64,000 nucleotides of DNA from Durusdinium trenchii (taxonomy: Eukaryota > Sar > Dinophyceae > Suessiales > Symbiodiniaceae). The stretch spans positions 757,174 through 821,173 of the forward strand of contig CAXAMN010015335.1 of the NCBI GenBank assembly GCA_963970005.1, written 5' to 3'. This document shows positions 52,501-61,159 of this stretch, piece by piece. Under the pieces are notes generated by a model. It saw only the letters and a list, made by a program, of their open reading frames with translations, did not search any database and had not been told where the DNA came from. Each line of letters opens with the position of its first letter. Position 1 is the first letter of the stretch. The translations under genes and the position numbers were made by a program.

Positions 52501-53297
52501 AGGGACCTGCCACGATGAGTCATCAATGAAGTCAAAGTGTTTCGCTGGTCCTGAGACAAATCTGCAAGTGACAGCATGAGTAAGGCAATGAGATTCTCTC
52601 CTAAAGGAAAATCATTCTGATGAAGAATTCTCATATTGCCATTGACATTCTGCATGATTTCCTGAATCCTTTCTGCCGTTGGTGCTACTCCAGTCAACGC
52701 TGCATCTGCCTGCATCTGAGCAAGGACTTGTGGATGTGCTTGAGTGACTGGTTCTAACATGTCCATCCAACTGCTCATAAGCCTTTGGAGTAAAATCTGG
52801 AATCTTGTCATCCATTTCATCATGTCGGCTGATCCTCGATTGAATCGCACGAATTGCATAAACCTGTATAGGAATACATTGGTTGATCCTTTCACGAAAT
52901 ATGGTCGTAGTACTCGTTTGAAGTAATCTACTCCTGCTCCTGGTGGCTCATTAGCCTTCAATGAATCTCTGTCTAATACACGTTTGTATACTGCTGCTTC
53001 TCCTTCTAATCTGTTTCTCAAAGCTGGTCCTCTCTTCTCATCTTCCAGCTCGGTGATATCACACCAATCGTCTATGGCATCCTCATAGGAAAACCATGAA
53101 GTCTTTCCATCATAAGATGGGGGCACCTTTGTAGTGACCTGTGTTGTCATTGCTATTGCTGCTGGTTCTCTTCTCACATGCCTATTCACGTAGGCTGCTG
53201 GCTCATAAGCCACATCCGCATCAGGCTCTTCCCAGTCGTCAATCCAATCCATGGCCGTTTGCCCACAAGCAATTCTATGCCTAGGAAAGGAGCTCAC
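46374..53297 (-). CDS. Gag-pol polyprotein: gag, protease, integrase, start of RT
   Basis: A 2307-residue frame; true coding ends near 46568, the rest being antisense of the inverted block. Gag-like region (1-520) has a Lys/Gly-rich basic tract (KGKGKGRRKGKGKG, ~360-500) in place of a CCHC knuckle, which would bind RNA. A GFALMSAD repeat occurs three times near 590-610. The protease motif at 620-624 is LDFGCT: Phe replaces Thr/Ser of the D(T/S)G triad. Integrase: zinc-binding H..H and CRVC (~1056-1090), then a DD35E set, D in FADH (~1119), D in VGDEAFF (~1173), E in NRAET (~1209). Pro/acid-rich linker ~1750-2130. RT begins at KARWVCRGF (~2190) and reaches HIDLKTAFLQGE (~2240), where the inversion cuts it. 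Known copia order and Symbiodiniaceae copia-like wording support the family. Confidence 0.88.
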   Translation of the reverse strand: MSSFPRHRIACGQTAMDWIDDWEEPDADVAYEPAAYVNRHVRREPAAIAMTTQVTTKVPPSYDGKTSWFSYEDAIDDWCDITELEDEKRGPALRNRLEGEAAVYKRVLDRDSLKANEPPGAGVDYFKRVLRPYFVKGSTNVFLYRFMQFVRFNRGSADMMKWMTRFQILLQRLMSSWMDMLEPVTQAHPQVLAQMQADAALTGVAPTAERIQEIMQNVNGNMRILHQNDFPLGENLIALLMLSLADLSQDQRNTLTSLMTHRGRSLQQYTTTELRTVFIEMFCTTKTSVDNPLMQPTGAGGRRSFLVLDEGELDGTFGYWAEDEEDGTEGFLDALDDVFWVYDDQNFSWFQRRFQGRRARKGKGKGRRKGKGKGRSGRRFFRPRGKGKGKRRGKGHFADEQQTTFPDEYLEENPYEDTWESTQGAYDAILAEDMNDYLQGEYDDANDFWQQLEEAWFSHKGKGKGKRKGKKGKGKDKGDGKQDANYANQQQPRSFPAPSRTSQASGGQQVFLAHCVTAAAEVHGSEVDLLSGMMTSCQDEADCMVNNGEMIFDDMSATVRYSLSKEMLTRAPDGLALMSADGFALMSADGFALMSAEEEVKEMQAISFLTENRFPPTIAILDFGCTRAMGSRRAVDHFCNYVDNHPDCGLWYSFEATKSKFYFANSQKATCSQKLVIYMYDRAWTIHHTEFDIVEEGEVPLLMSLPQMRNLGFELRLTPRHAYLTSVPLGIKFLELKVAASTHLVLDFQDIAWYLSDVRWQTQREKSFYSHLTHYEYGHISVEHNSDEGEAEHAYPVVDFWEVDVHKRELIRHHKDYRKILFPATKSCPVDTDLLEDLRLTIIKKKKGGEEIKKTDDWRKAKWKDLQLGYEWRGRTIFKFKPDAKIPDLKIRKAGIEHRGIGDPDAVVRSSSEKVPIAKDREPGFSSEKEGAPSSAAEKPVPPKFRYTSKGFDPFWKGHKSKPSEPQNDLKGDDLEEYAPSEPPERPEGELVEIPKASKGPSSDKHEPLEPGDGALEPRRISIPLPGSEVVAMTPAYRKMLQRLEDKVELYKLHVKHYHMSPTQFRRRVSMLKLPDSVLEKYESVVRNCRVCNTSVAPPPRARVSGIRASCFGDVVFADHCEVELHKNKYIILLVLDGATNLLWATAQKDLIDQTTIQALRQWSDENNCVPKAIVGDEAFFTDAFVEYYRFHGIQQCPCGPRTPWPNRAETAVRLFKRMWHVMKVDLDDPRFRGVTVREVVKKVVWARNCQLTISGYSPIEIATGRRPPDLFDLETASPEQLSASAAAQDRTNLELQRVALRAHQEARQAQDLRADLARRTMPSDGPYFQGEKVFVWTQDSSKFKDKGRWVRATILGQEGAMVQANTGKAVVRVNQSKVRRDHDEWHDVSIPALDDENPENLREDHELYVDAEFGEQSFFFCNDDHPDVVELLHGNSGLSWFLSKNGVKVASPMDFKAGYNFSTMKGQDVIWQQLERLQPHCIVINNPSPKQNRASIWLLCCNVIEWQLRRRKHVFVTVPKGNKFCLFLQKFISSLKNPVFTFDVNMNCFCYCPKGMSYVTVFHSYASCQGWKGIGDCSFQAKTVQATRSNQYFKDPDWKKFPFSFLVEMNRFLPYSETSDKRQSFLIEDLLENFDSGSLCGTALLLEREAHQSILLNSVRTEETTEIPVPLRHILPQRFTTTELIRTLRQIDALPQRSEFDVTTSSDSRIVSLIPGLKEIRRRTLPQMYFERCKVYRGTFGRVHPLFNSEDDAVLIMWKPGKYHQVFFMFVSQLSPHHEQFLVDHWSMIVYEAETTGAVKRIVTPDEVALEDPKDQPPDYGPPMDDDMAYEPIPVSGEQQYFDPDDEDMNPPGDGPGGNPDDHQGGQPPGPPPTGSVAGPNQFGNPDVPLEQLGYPSSDPEEAMPEITSESRPPDDPGPPPIGFPSDTDPVHPFVPSPDSNTPEPEPYVPENRERHSKHMRKLSVDSTDALPKAKVKFQIKRSKVQLPGHDEPIPAPPKSVPRSFFPGHSENPTASSSNQPQAADIPVPTSTVEDDDNETIDTNETDSEPIFDEEDVKGFEKDPDKDLDDEKNLFVSFDDMDFCVIGPNQAPPSFNSYDPKGFSQFCQYLAKTMAKKTPKAESVITPEVLRKYAKEIKQAKLEEFRSFLDFTAMKYRDRRKHKIDNYVTGRWVLTIKIDKDGNFKKFKARWVCRGFQDAQKWDLQTDSPTATRYGFRVACQHAASSFWDLLHIDLKTAFLQGEAGYASPSSPTYFRNTPKTDVLHREKTYELPPLCRGIRLAAHLLRRRIPVPVRLASPLMSSSQP

Positions 53298-53310
53298 CTG
53301 GGTCTTCCAG

Positions 53311-53329
53311 GATCACTGCTCCGCTACCA
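53311..53329 (-). other. Primer binding site, initiator-Met-tRNA-like
   Basis: One base after the 5' LTR the minus strand reads TGGTAGCGGAGCAGTGATC. Its first 11 bases complement a tRNA 3' end CUCCGCUACCA, close to eukaryotic initiator Met tRNA (CUCUGCUACCA in animals). Ty1 starts its PBS the same way (TGGTAGCG). Confidence 0.7.
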
Positions 53330-53330
53330 C

Positions 53331-53511
53331 TGAAAGAGTGACTAGGGCGTACACGGTAGAGGTGCAGACCGCTAGTGTCTTTTATGCGCAGAGTCTTATC
53401 CTCTTGCTCTTTAGGTCCATTGACCCTCTCTTGAGCCTTGAAGCAGTCAAGCATGGACACACTATATCAGCTGTTGGAGTGGAACCCTGTACAGGTAGGC
53501 TCTACTTTTCA
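53331..53511 (-). repeat. 5' LTR (181 bp)
   Basis: TGAAAGAGTG to CTACTTTTCA, paired with 38125-38300. It should carry promoter and processing signals; none is recognisable. Followed by 13 G. Confidence 0.88.
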
Positions 53512-53526
53512 GGGGGGGGGGGGGTT

Positions 53527-53626
53527 NNNNNNNNNNNNNNNNNNNNNNNNNNNNNNNNNNNNNNNNNNNNNNNNNNNNNNNNNNNNNNNNNNNNNNNNNN
53601 NNNNNNNNNNNNNNNNNNNNNNNNNN
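53527..53626. other. Assembly gap (100 N) between two G-runs
   Basis: Exactly 100 N, the usual unknown-size filler. The left side ends G13TT and the right begins G11TTTATAAATC, so the two contig ends probably overlap. Confidence 0.98.
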
Positions 53627-53696
53627 GGGGGGGGGGGTTTATAAATCAAGGGACTACATTACAGCATGCTACAGCGCATGTCGCGGTGCGACGTGT

Positions 53697-54729
53697 CACC
53701 TCACTCTTTTCGTCCTGGTCCTCCCACCGCGGAGCTGGTCCAGTTGGTCCAGTGGTCCCACGGCCTTTGTGGATGTCATTGAAGAACTTCGAGGCATCTT
53801 TTCCGGCCCACCTGTGACATGACGAAGTGGAACCCCAGAAGACGAGCTGGGAAAAAGCTGGGGGAAGACTTCAGTGGCGGAAGTTTCAGCCGCTCCACCG
53901 ATGCCGAGGCGCGCCAGGATGGTGGTGGGCCCGCCAGGATGTCCTGAGCATGGCGCCCATGGCTGTGACGTGGACTGCACATGGCCCACATCACCCAGTC
54001 CACAGACCCGGTTCCGCGACGAATGCATCGGGGCCAGGCTTGGGGGTGCGGGGTGCGGTTTTCGACACTCGGAGGCTGCTACGAACATGGAAGTGGACAA
54101 CACCAGTACCTGGTACCTCTGAAGAGTGATAATTATCACTCCGTTTTGTAATTGTCAATCTTTTGGACACTGGTGTGAAAAAAGCACTCCGGAGTGAGAA
54201 TAGTTACTCCAGAATGGTTTTTGTTGCTCCGCAACGTATCTTGAACGCAAAGCGAACGTTAATTAACGCAAAGTGAACGCACTGCGAACGCAATCTGAAC
54301 GCAATTGCGGTTGGACTGATTTTTTCCACTCCGGAGTGCTTTTTGTCACACCACTATCCAAAAGTTTGACAATTACACAACGGAGTGATAATTATCACTC
54401 TTCAGGGGTACCAGGTATACATATACTGTATATCGTCTTTGTTTTTTCTGTATCATATCGTTCTCCATGGTTTTCCTCAACCAAACATGGTGAAAAAGAC
54501 ATCGAACATCGAACACTTCATAACACTTCCTTGTTCAACGTCTCTCACGTCTCTTTTGTTTGGAGGGGGGAGACTTTTGCAGCACAAACTGTGCTCCTGA
54601 ATGCTCCTGAGCTCTGCCATGCGCAGCTCGAGAAGCGAGGACCGGACCGTCGAAAGGACCCTGTTCGACCCGAGCGGCGGTCCATGAACTCCGTGAGGTC
54701 GTAGACCTTGCCGTTCAGCGCCACCCAGC
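53697..54729 (-). CDS. Cytochrome b5 domain gene, three exons modelled
   Basis: Exon 1 54729-54679 (WVALNGKVYDLTEFMD), exon 2 53943-53913 (HPGGPTTILA), exon 3 53811 to about 53697 (WAGKDASKFFNDIHKGRG). Spliced, these give the haem-binding core of cytochrome b5: both axial His are present (HPGG and NDIH), with AGKDAS between. Introns 54678-53944 and 53912-53812 both start GC and end AG; phases agree. Cytochrome b5 domains carry single electrons, for example to desaturases or as part of nitrate or sulfite oxidoreductases. Exon 2 is only 31 nt. Intron 1 contains a foldback element. The N-terminal EVAxH strand and any partner domain were not found. Confidence 0.65.
54108..54416. repeat. 309-bp foldback (MITE-like) element in a cytochrome b5 intron
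   Basis: Both ends carry the same ~90-bp sequence in opposite orientation: ACCTGGTACC, then GAAGAGTGATAATTATCACT, TAATTGTCAA and GCACTCCGGAGTG, with about 90 percent identity by eye. The centre is built from AACGCAAAGCGAACG-type repeats. The ends contain smaller palindromes (GTGATAATTATCAC, CACTCCGGAGTG). Non-coding. Confidence 0.85.
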
Positions 54730-54999
54730 CTCGTTGCCGGGTGCGAGAGGTGAGGCCGGTGTTCATGGAGGCCGCTGAGGCGAGCTTAGACATGGAGGGC
54801 GCTGAACTCGTCCGAACAAGGGGATCATTGGAAGGATCATGGCATGCACAACGGAAAACATCATGGCGATCTGATTGGTATGATCTTTTTAACATGCACG
54901 ACATGTCATGGAAGAATTATATGATATTAGATCGGGGGTTCAAAAGGCTACATGTCATGGACATACCATGGGAATTGGCATGATTGACTCACGTTTCAC

Positions 55000-56570
55000 C
55001 CGCTTTTTCAACCAGCCACCCCAATGTACATACGTATGCCAGTCCCATGTAGTGTCTGAGATGGCTCCCCATCCAAAGGATGGTAACCCACCACTTGGCA
55101 AGTCAAGGAGATAAGCACCAACATCGTCCAAAAAAGGAGTTGCAATGTTCTCACTGCCTGCCTGTATACCCTCACTGCCTGTGCCTTGCCATCAATCGCG
55201 GGCCAAGCAGCAATCTTCAGGAATGCAGTGCCGGTTCACTTCGGACAAAGGGAAGTTCTTGGTGATCGCTGCATGTGGAGCCTGCATTTTTTCAGATCAC
55301 TCGTCGCGCTTTTTCTTCCATCGCACAGCTGAAGGCTCGATCATGCTAGATGGATTGGGTTGTATATAGTGCTCCTGTGGTCCCCAAATAGATGGAAACG
55401 GTTTCTAATACATGGTTAGTGGGGATCTAGTTTCCTATCTATTTGGGGGTCTAAATGTCCCAAACACCCTGGGCCCAGTGGATCGTGATGGTTAGGTTGC
55501 AGGCCTTTCACTAATGAATACCGACTGTTACTGGTATTGGCACACCCCCAACTGATGGATTTGCAATTACTCCCCACAAGGCTCTGGCATGCCCTGGGCA
55601 GCTTTCCGTGTCTTCTTCCAGGAGTTCTGATGCGAACGGGTAGATGGGGCCTCCTCCAAGAGGTGCTGCGGAACTTGGGGGTGGTCCTGTTCCCCACCAC
55701 CACCGCCGGGTTGGGGACCACACAACAGCTTCCAAAGCAACAGGGCAAGGCTTCGTGGGGCGAAAACAAGTCCGGTGCGAAGATCAGGTTCTTGCCACAT
55801 GTTGATCTGGATAATCCTTCCGTCAAGAGGTGCTATGACTTGACCTTGTCATGCACAGGTTCAATCTCTCTTCACCAGGTGTCGGAAGGCCTCCCGGGCG
55901 TAAAACTTAAGCCATTCATCTTTCAAATTTCTAAAGCCATTGGCCGTTTGGTAAAGCACTCCGATGGATTGCATGGACCCCTTTCGAAGCACCAAGTGGA
56001 TCAGCCAATTGTCTTGGCCATACTTGACCGCTTGCATCTGATTGGGTGTCCAAAGTTCTGGAAATCGCCCCCTCCTTTCCGGTAATGATCTGTGTTCTTA
56101 TAAAAGCATTATTCATTGCTGCCAAACATATCGCTGAACTACCACCCTAACCCATCACAACACACTACTACACCACCAAAAACATCAATACATTACATTG
56201 ACACACATATTTAAAAAAATATATATATATATATATTGTATATGTGGTGAATCTGGTGTCTTCATGTCTTCCGCTTTGCATGTCATGTGTCAATGGGTTC
56301 CACCGCCGACCGGTCCGACTCCATGGGGACTCGAGACGAGTCCTGACTCCCATGAGCTGGGGTGGAACAAAGCACCGGTCATTCATGCTGGCATATCCAG
56401 ATATAGAACCCAATATGCATGTGTATGCATGTATTTCTTTAAAAACAATATATTCTTAGACGTATATGGCTATATAGTACATATAGACATATAAACATTC
56501 TAGAATACCACTAAACATATGTGTCATTCATTCCTTTTCATCCATGTTTCGTGTCTGGGTTTCATCCCAA
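55000..56570. other. No gene called
   Basis: A 182-codon plus frame (55537-56085) and overlapping minus frames are open, but no splice sites or codon bias favour one. A length of this order is expected by chance in 64 kb. Confidence 0.3.
55476..55530 (+). repeat. Dispersed repeat family B, copy
   Basis: GTGATGGTTAGG, TTGCAGGCCTTTC and ACCGACTGTTA occur in the same order as at 15265-15327. Confidence 0.55.
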
Positions 56571-56577
56571 ACCCCAG

Positions 56578-56704
56578 GGTCTTCGACATCGGTGCCTGTT
56601 GAAGGCGGTGCTCGCGCTGGGGCAAGGGCGCCGGCACCGAGCGGTAGGGAGACCCTGGAGATTTCGGGAAAACCGGTGGACAAAGCCGCAGTGGATGGGG
56701 AAAA
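56578..56704 (+). CDS. Internal exon, unrecognised
   Basis: Acceptor CAAACCCCAG (AG 56576-56577) and donor AAAA|GTATGTG (GT 56705-56706) bound 127 nt reading SSTSVPVEGGARAGARAPAP then SGRETLEISGKPVDKAAVDG. Very strong codon bias and balanced composition. Family unknown. Confidence 0.55.
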
Positions 56705-57400
56705 GTATGTGTTTATGATATTTTTTGTGGCGGGAATTTGCGGGGTAGGCCATAGTATGACATAGCGAGGGTATGATTATATGGGATGAAATCGGATTTG
56801 GATGATTTGGAAGGAGAAACCTAAGCTCAAGTGCAAGGATTCTCTAAATAAGGAGCAAGAAGAAAGGGCCTGGCATAGAATCTCTAAGTATATAGCTGAT
56901 GGTCTAAATTGCGGTTAAGGGATATCCGCCCCACACCAGGGTTCCAAGCTGGAACTTTCTAGTAGGGGTCTAGCAAATCCAGTACATGCCGCTAGAATGT
57001 GAAAGCACATGAGTGGGGAGTGTTGTGGTTGATAGTGCTGATCAATGAACTTTGCTGAAGAAAGAAGTGAGCACGGGACAAGCCCTCGATTGCAAATGCT
57101 CTAGGTGGCCGGGGCACTGCATCACACAACCGATTTTTTCTCATGAGGAATTACGCCGTAAACCGCAAACCCTTTTCATGGGGCTGGGGCTTGCACCTCC
57201 AGAATTGTAAGTGCGAGGTGCGGCTTTTCGGGCTTTTGTTTATATAAACCTTGGGTGTCCTATCGCCAATGGCTTGATTTCTGCTGCTAATTGAACACCT
57301 GTGCAGGGTGGCAATCCCAAAACGAGCTCCATTCAGGGGTCTGGGCTTCTCAAAAACCTTTTCATGTCGAGGGCCTGGCTTCATAGGGTAGGTAACAGTG

Positions 57401-57433
57401 GATGATGATGATTATGATGATGATGATGATGGT
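57401..57433. repeat. GAT trinucleotide microsatellite
   Basis: About ten GAT units with one ATT interruption. Confidence 0.85.
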
Positions 57434-57439
57434 GGTTAG

Positions 57440-58800
57440 TATAGGCCTTCCTCCAACATAGTGATGATTGATTACTGACTGTTAAAGGTTCCTACTGTAG
57501 GACAAACCCAATCAAACTCTTCAAAACAGGATCGGTTCAATGACTACAGCCTGCCTGGATGGATCATCCTGATATGCACTTCCAGCCTTGGTAAGCCAAG
57601 AAAAAAACAAGGAACATCATCGTAGAATACGATCCATAGGATGTAGGGGGCACTCCAGGAGTTTAGGCCATATGATGATACGCTTTCTTCCATCGAGTTT
57701 CGCAAGAATAGCTCCACTGTGTAGCTGCGTTTGGTGCGTCACTGAAAACAAAGGTCCACCTGCCCCTGTTTCCCAGAAAGGTGTCCCAAACAAAGGTTGT
57801 TCGTCGTTTCTCTCATGGACGTCACCGGTTTGTCCCTGACACTGGCATCCTCGGCCTGTAGAGGGCGGACATACTCACAAGCTGACACACAAAGCACAGG
57901 GAAGCAAGCAGCACAGAAATAACACAAGGCCAAGTAAATAGATTGCGCCAAAATCAGTACTGTCACTAACACATGCCATGACACAAAGGTCGCCAAAAAA
58001 AGCACATGCATGACGCATACATGGCGCAACACGACCTTATGCAGGGCAACACCAACACACACCTTCCAAAGTCAGGCGTGACCTTGCAAATACATAAGTC
58101 ACAGCAAGAAAAGAACCAACATGTTGAAGACAGCGGTGCGCTTTTCGGTTGTTTGCGCGATATCACAGAATGTTGCGCTCCTTTCGCAGAACTTGTGCGC
58201 TTATGTCATGCTACCACTCTGGTCCCCAAAAATGATATAATTGCAGTCGCGCAAAACGCATGCAAAGTTCCCATTAGGGGTTGTCCATGAACTCGAAATC
58301 AATGCCTGCTGCCCAAACTGCTGCAAAACACCAAAGGCATACAACAACATGAAAATATGAAAACAACAAAACACACATCGGCAAAGCCATGGCTCAATAA
58401 AGAAAGGTGCTCATTTGGGAGGCCTGGTGGGAGAAAATGAGTACCACTTACCAATTGTTGAGTACCAATTTGCGTGTACCATACGGTGGTCCAGGCATTG
58501 CAAACACTTGCACGTCTGTGAAATAAACGCTCAACCAAAAAAAGCGACTACGGCAATCAAACTGTGGCCTCTAAACTGCGTTCAGTCTTTGGGAATATGT
58601 ACTGTTTAGCACTTGCAACTGATTAATCAATGCTTGAATAGCAGTTATTCTGCGAAAACACCACCATCTTCCCAGCCAGTTGTGCTGTGCAAACATTTGT
58701 CCACACTAAACGCTGCAAGGCCCGCCCAAAGTAACCAGGGTGGGTGTAGAGAAAACTGATTTCGTTTGCTGCAAATGTTACATGTAGTATTTCTTTCAAA
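57440..58800. other. No clear gene
   Basis: A possible ~30-nt exon follows a CCGCCCTCTACAG acceptor near 57858 (minus strand, AEDASVRDKP, then GTGACG), but it is too short to trust. Otherwise AT-leaning intergenic-like DNA. Confidence 0.3.
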
Positions 58801-58807
58801 AGGGCGT

Positions 58808-58940
58808 TGCCCGACCGAGCGGCTGATTCCTCTCTGGAAAGGCCTCGCAGATCGGCAGGGAAGTGGGTCATGGACCGAATGTGGGCAAGAAATTGAGTCT
58901 CGGAGATGTCAATCTGCCGCAGCCCATTGTCCACTTCCAT
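58808..58940 (-). CDS. Exon-like frame, unrecognised
   Basis: GC3-rich frame reading LRQIDISETQFLAHIRSMTH, then FPADLRGLSREESAARSGN. Protein-like and helical; exact splice sites are not fixed (a CTGCGGCAG acceptor at about 58920 is possible). Family unknown. Confidence 0.35.
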
Positions 58941-59339
58941 GTTTGTTGGAGGTAAGGGAAATCATCTTGAGGCTCCTCAAGCAAGCCACATGAGTCTGCA
59001 GTACACTTTGCATATGTATGGCATTGTATGGCTAAGCTAATATGTTTTATGTGTATATACATGTATATGTATAACATGTTGCATGATGTTGATATATTTT
59101 GTATTATTTTGTAGTATATTGTATATGTATATTGTATATATACATATATATATATGGCCAAAGTGAGAGAAAGCCAAGGGTCACCTCAAACGTCATTCCT
59201 ACAGGATTCCTGCACATCAATGCGCATCAAACCTCGACTGGATGCCCAACCAAACCACCGTGCAGTTGCAAGGAACCATTCCACTCAGAGCAAAGGAGAC
59301 ACGATATGAACCAGGAGCCACAAAAAGGGGTGCTGTTGA

Positions 59340-59505
59340 GGGACCTTGAGCAAGTCGAAGATGGGAAAAGCCGTGGGTTCCACCGACCAGCCGCAAACCA
59401 GGTGCCCCTTCGTTTGATGAATTCCTCCTCCGTTCGGGAAACTCCCGCCTCCGTGCAGTAGCCACATCCCAAGAAGGCTTTGGTCCCATTGGCCAGCATT
59501 TTTTC
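59340..59505 (-). CDS. Exon-like frame, unrecognised
   Basis: Reads EKMLANGTKAFLGCGYCTEA then GVSRTEEEFIKRRGTWFAAG, where a G|GTCGGTGG could be the donor. Rival frames are open, so confidence is limited. Confidence 0.3.
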
Positions 59506-60088
59506 TCCGGCAATCCTGGATCGCGGTTGGCGGATCGGTGAGGCAAAGACCTACGAATGTCCCATACTTGGAGTAGAAAATAACCATATCATATCGCCAT
59601 ATGGCTGTAGGGGAGATGTTGGTTGAACATGAACGGAATGGCCTACCAGGGAGGTCAACCTAAGGTTTAGGAACCGCTTTGACCCACGGCCATATCACTG
59701 GTTGCCGGGTTTCTCCCAGGTGAATGGATCACACATATTCAGCAGCAACTTGTTATTTGGGCACATGTGCGGCAGTTTGGCATGACCAAACACATGAAGA
59801 AAAAATCATCAATTAAGTTCATTGAAACCATGATTGATCCGTGCCATACAAAAAGGCGAGGTCAACAATAGCTCCTCATGACATCACGGACCTCTACATC
59901 CGTGGAAGAAACCGTCGATGCGTGTAATCAGATCGCTTGCAACCTGTTGGTGATCCTCTGGCCATATGTGGTCTCTTGGTCTTCATTCGCATGTAGACGC
60001 TTGACAAATACACCCCCTATGTTGGTAAAAAAATATACATATGTACACTTACACCAGGCATGAAAAGTAATTTCCTTAAACTCAAAGA

Positions 60089-60403
60089 TCACTTGAACCA
60101 AGCTCTTCGCAGCTTTGTATCCGCGACACGTTGGTCCCCTTTCGAACTGGTGGCGAAACGGCTCAGACCGAAGAATCGATCGAACTGGCTGGACGTTCCG
60201 CCCCCTTTCGTTCTTGCGCCCTTCCACCTCGTGGGGTGCTTTGATAGGGTCACCGCAGGTCATTCCCCCCCAAAAAACCTGGGTGTCGACGGGGTCCGCG
60301 GGCATGAAATGGCCCGACAGGTCGTGCATGGCCAAGTCTCGATCGGAAGATGGGACAAAAAGCTTCGGTGCCGAGAATGGGACACCACTTTTGAGCCCAA
60401 GGG
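60089..60403 (-). CDS. Last two exons of an unrecognised gene
   Basis: Exon 60403-60279 starts after CCATTATCAG (AG 60405-60404) and reads LGLKSGVPFSAPKLFVPSSD then RDLAMHDLSGHFMPADPVDT, ending CAG|GTTTTT. A 94-bp GT-AG intron (60278-60185) follows. Terminal exon 60184-60089 reads FDRFFGLSRFATSSKGDQRV and ADTKLRRAWFK to TGA. The intron falls between codons, so the two frames join exactly, and both exons are strongly GC3-biased. The family is not recognised. Confidence 0.6.
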
Positions 60404-60709
60404 CTGATAATGGAAACAACAGATGCAAAAAGACAGGCAGAAAATGGCAGAAAACCGCCACAGGACTGTTCTCAGGGTCCATTGACAGCCTGGTTTTAGG
60501 GCTACCCCCTTGCGGAGGACCACATCAACTCTCAAAATGACTAGGTTGGTGAACGAAAATTGTCGAAAGCTCGGGCTCTTTCTTCTCAAGGACCCTGATC
60601 GGATCGACTTCGGGGAGGGACTCTCTCTACCAAGCAACTTGGCCCAAATAAGCCCTAGGGCTCCTGGCCCAAATTTTCAGGTGGTTAGACACCCCAACTC
60701 CCCCTCAGA

Positions 60710-60830
60710 CCACCTTCTCAGGTAGGCCAGGAGCCCGAAGAACGAGGCATGTTTCGAGGCATCTCGTTTTCGCAACTCCTCTGACCCCCCGTGCCCAGCA
60801 CAGACCCGATCGCGGGCTCCGTGCCCACTC
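60710..60830 (-). CDS. Exon-like frame, unrecognised
   Basis: A GC3-rich frame reads SEELRKRDASKHASFFGLLA then YLRR. Boundaries are uncertain; a CTGAGAAGG|TGG region near 60714 is a possible end. Confidence 0.3.
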
Positions 60831-61159
60831 CATGCCGGACCGGACCGGTCCGACGGAGTCCGACTGGTCCGAGCTCCCCAAGAGCTTGTGGAGCTCCATA
60901 TATATATAACTATATATATATATGGCTAGGTTACTCCACCCAAATCCACACCCTCCCCCCTTGACGGCCCGCGCCACTGGGGAAGACCGACTGAGCGGTG
61001 ACCGGAGGTCCGACATCTGATGGACGCGACTCGAAGGGAAATGAGGGAATGAACCCCCCCAGTGATAGATTCCAGACTGAATCCAGCCACCCTCATTCCT
61101 GGCGAGTCGCACCGGTTTGGGATTCATCGCTGGGTTCACCACTGGTAGAGTCAAGTAGG

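Larger units (their letters stand above)
38125..53511 (-). mobile_element. Ty1/copia-type LTR retrotransposon with a KptA-EEP third ORF
   Basis: The two LTRs (38125-38300, 53331-53511) enclose gag, protease, integrase, RT and RNase H in copia order (integrase before RT), all on the minus strand, then a 1741-residue extra ORF before the 3' LTR. A primer binding site follows the 5' LTR by one base. The element is about 15.4 kb, three times a usual copia element. It lies in a G-run on both sides, consistent with a short GGGGG target duplication. Pol is damaged, so this copy is non-autonomous, but the extra ORF is open throughout. Codons are less GC3-rich than host exons. Confidence 0.92.

Noticed and set aside
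53627-53645. Loss of a large part of the right LTR in the gap
   Set aside because: The right LTR ends in the same TTTTCA as the left one, before the gap, so it appears complete.
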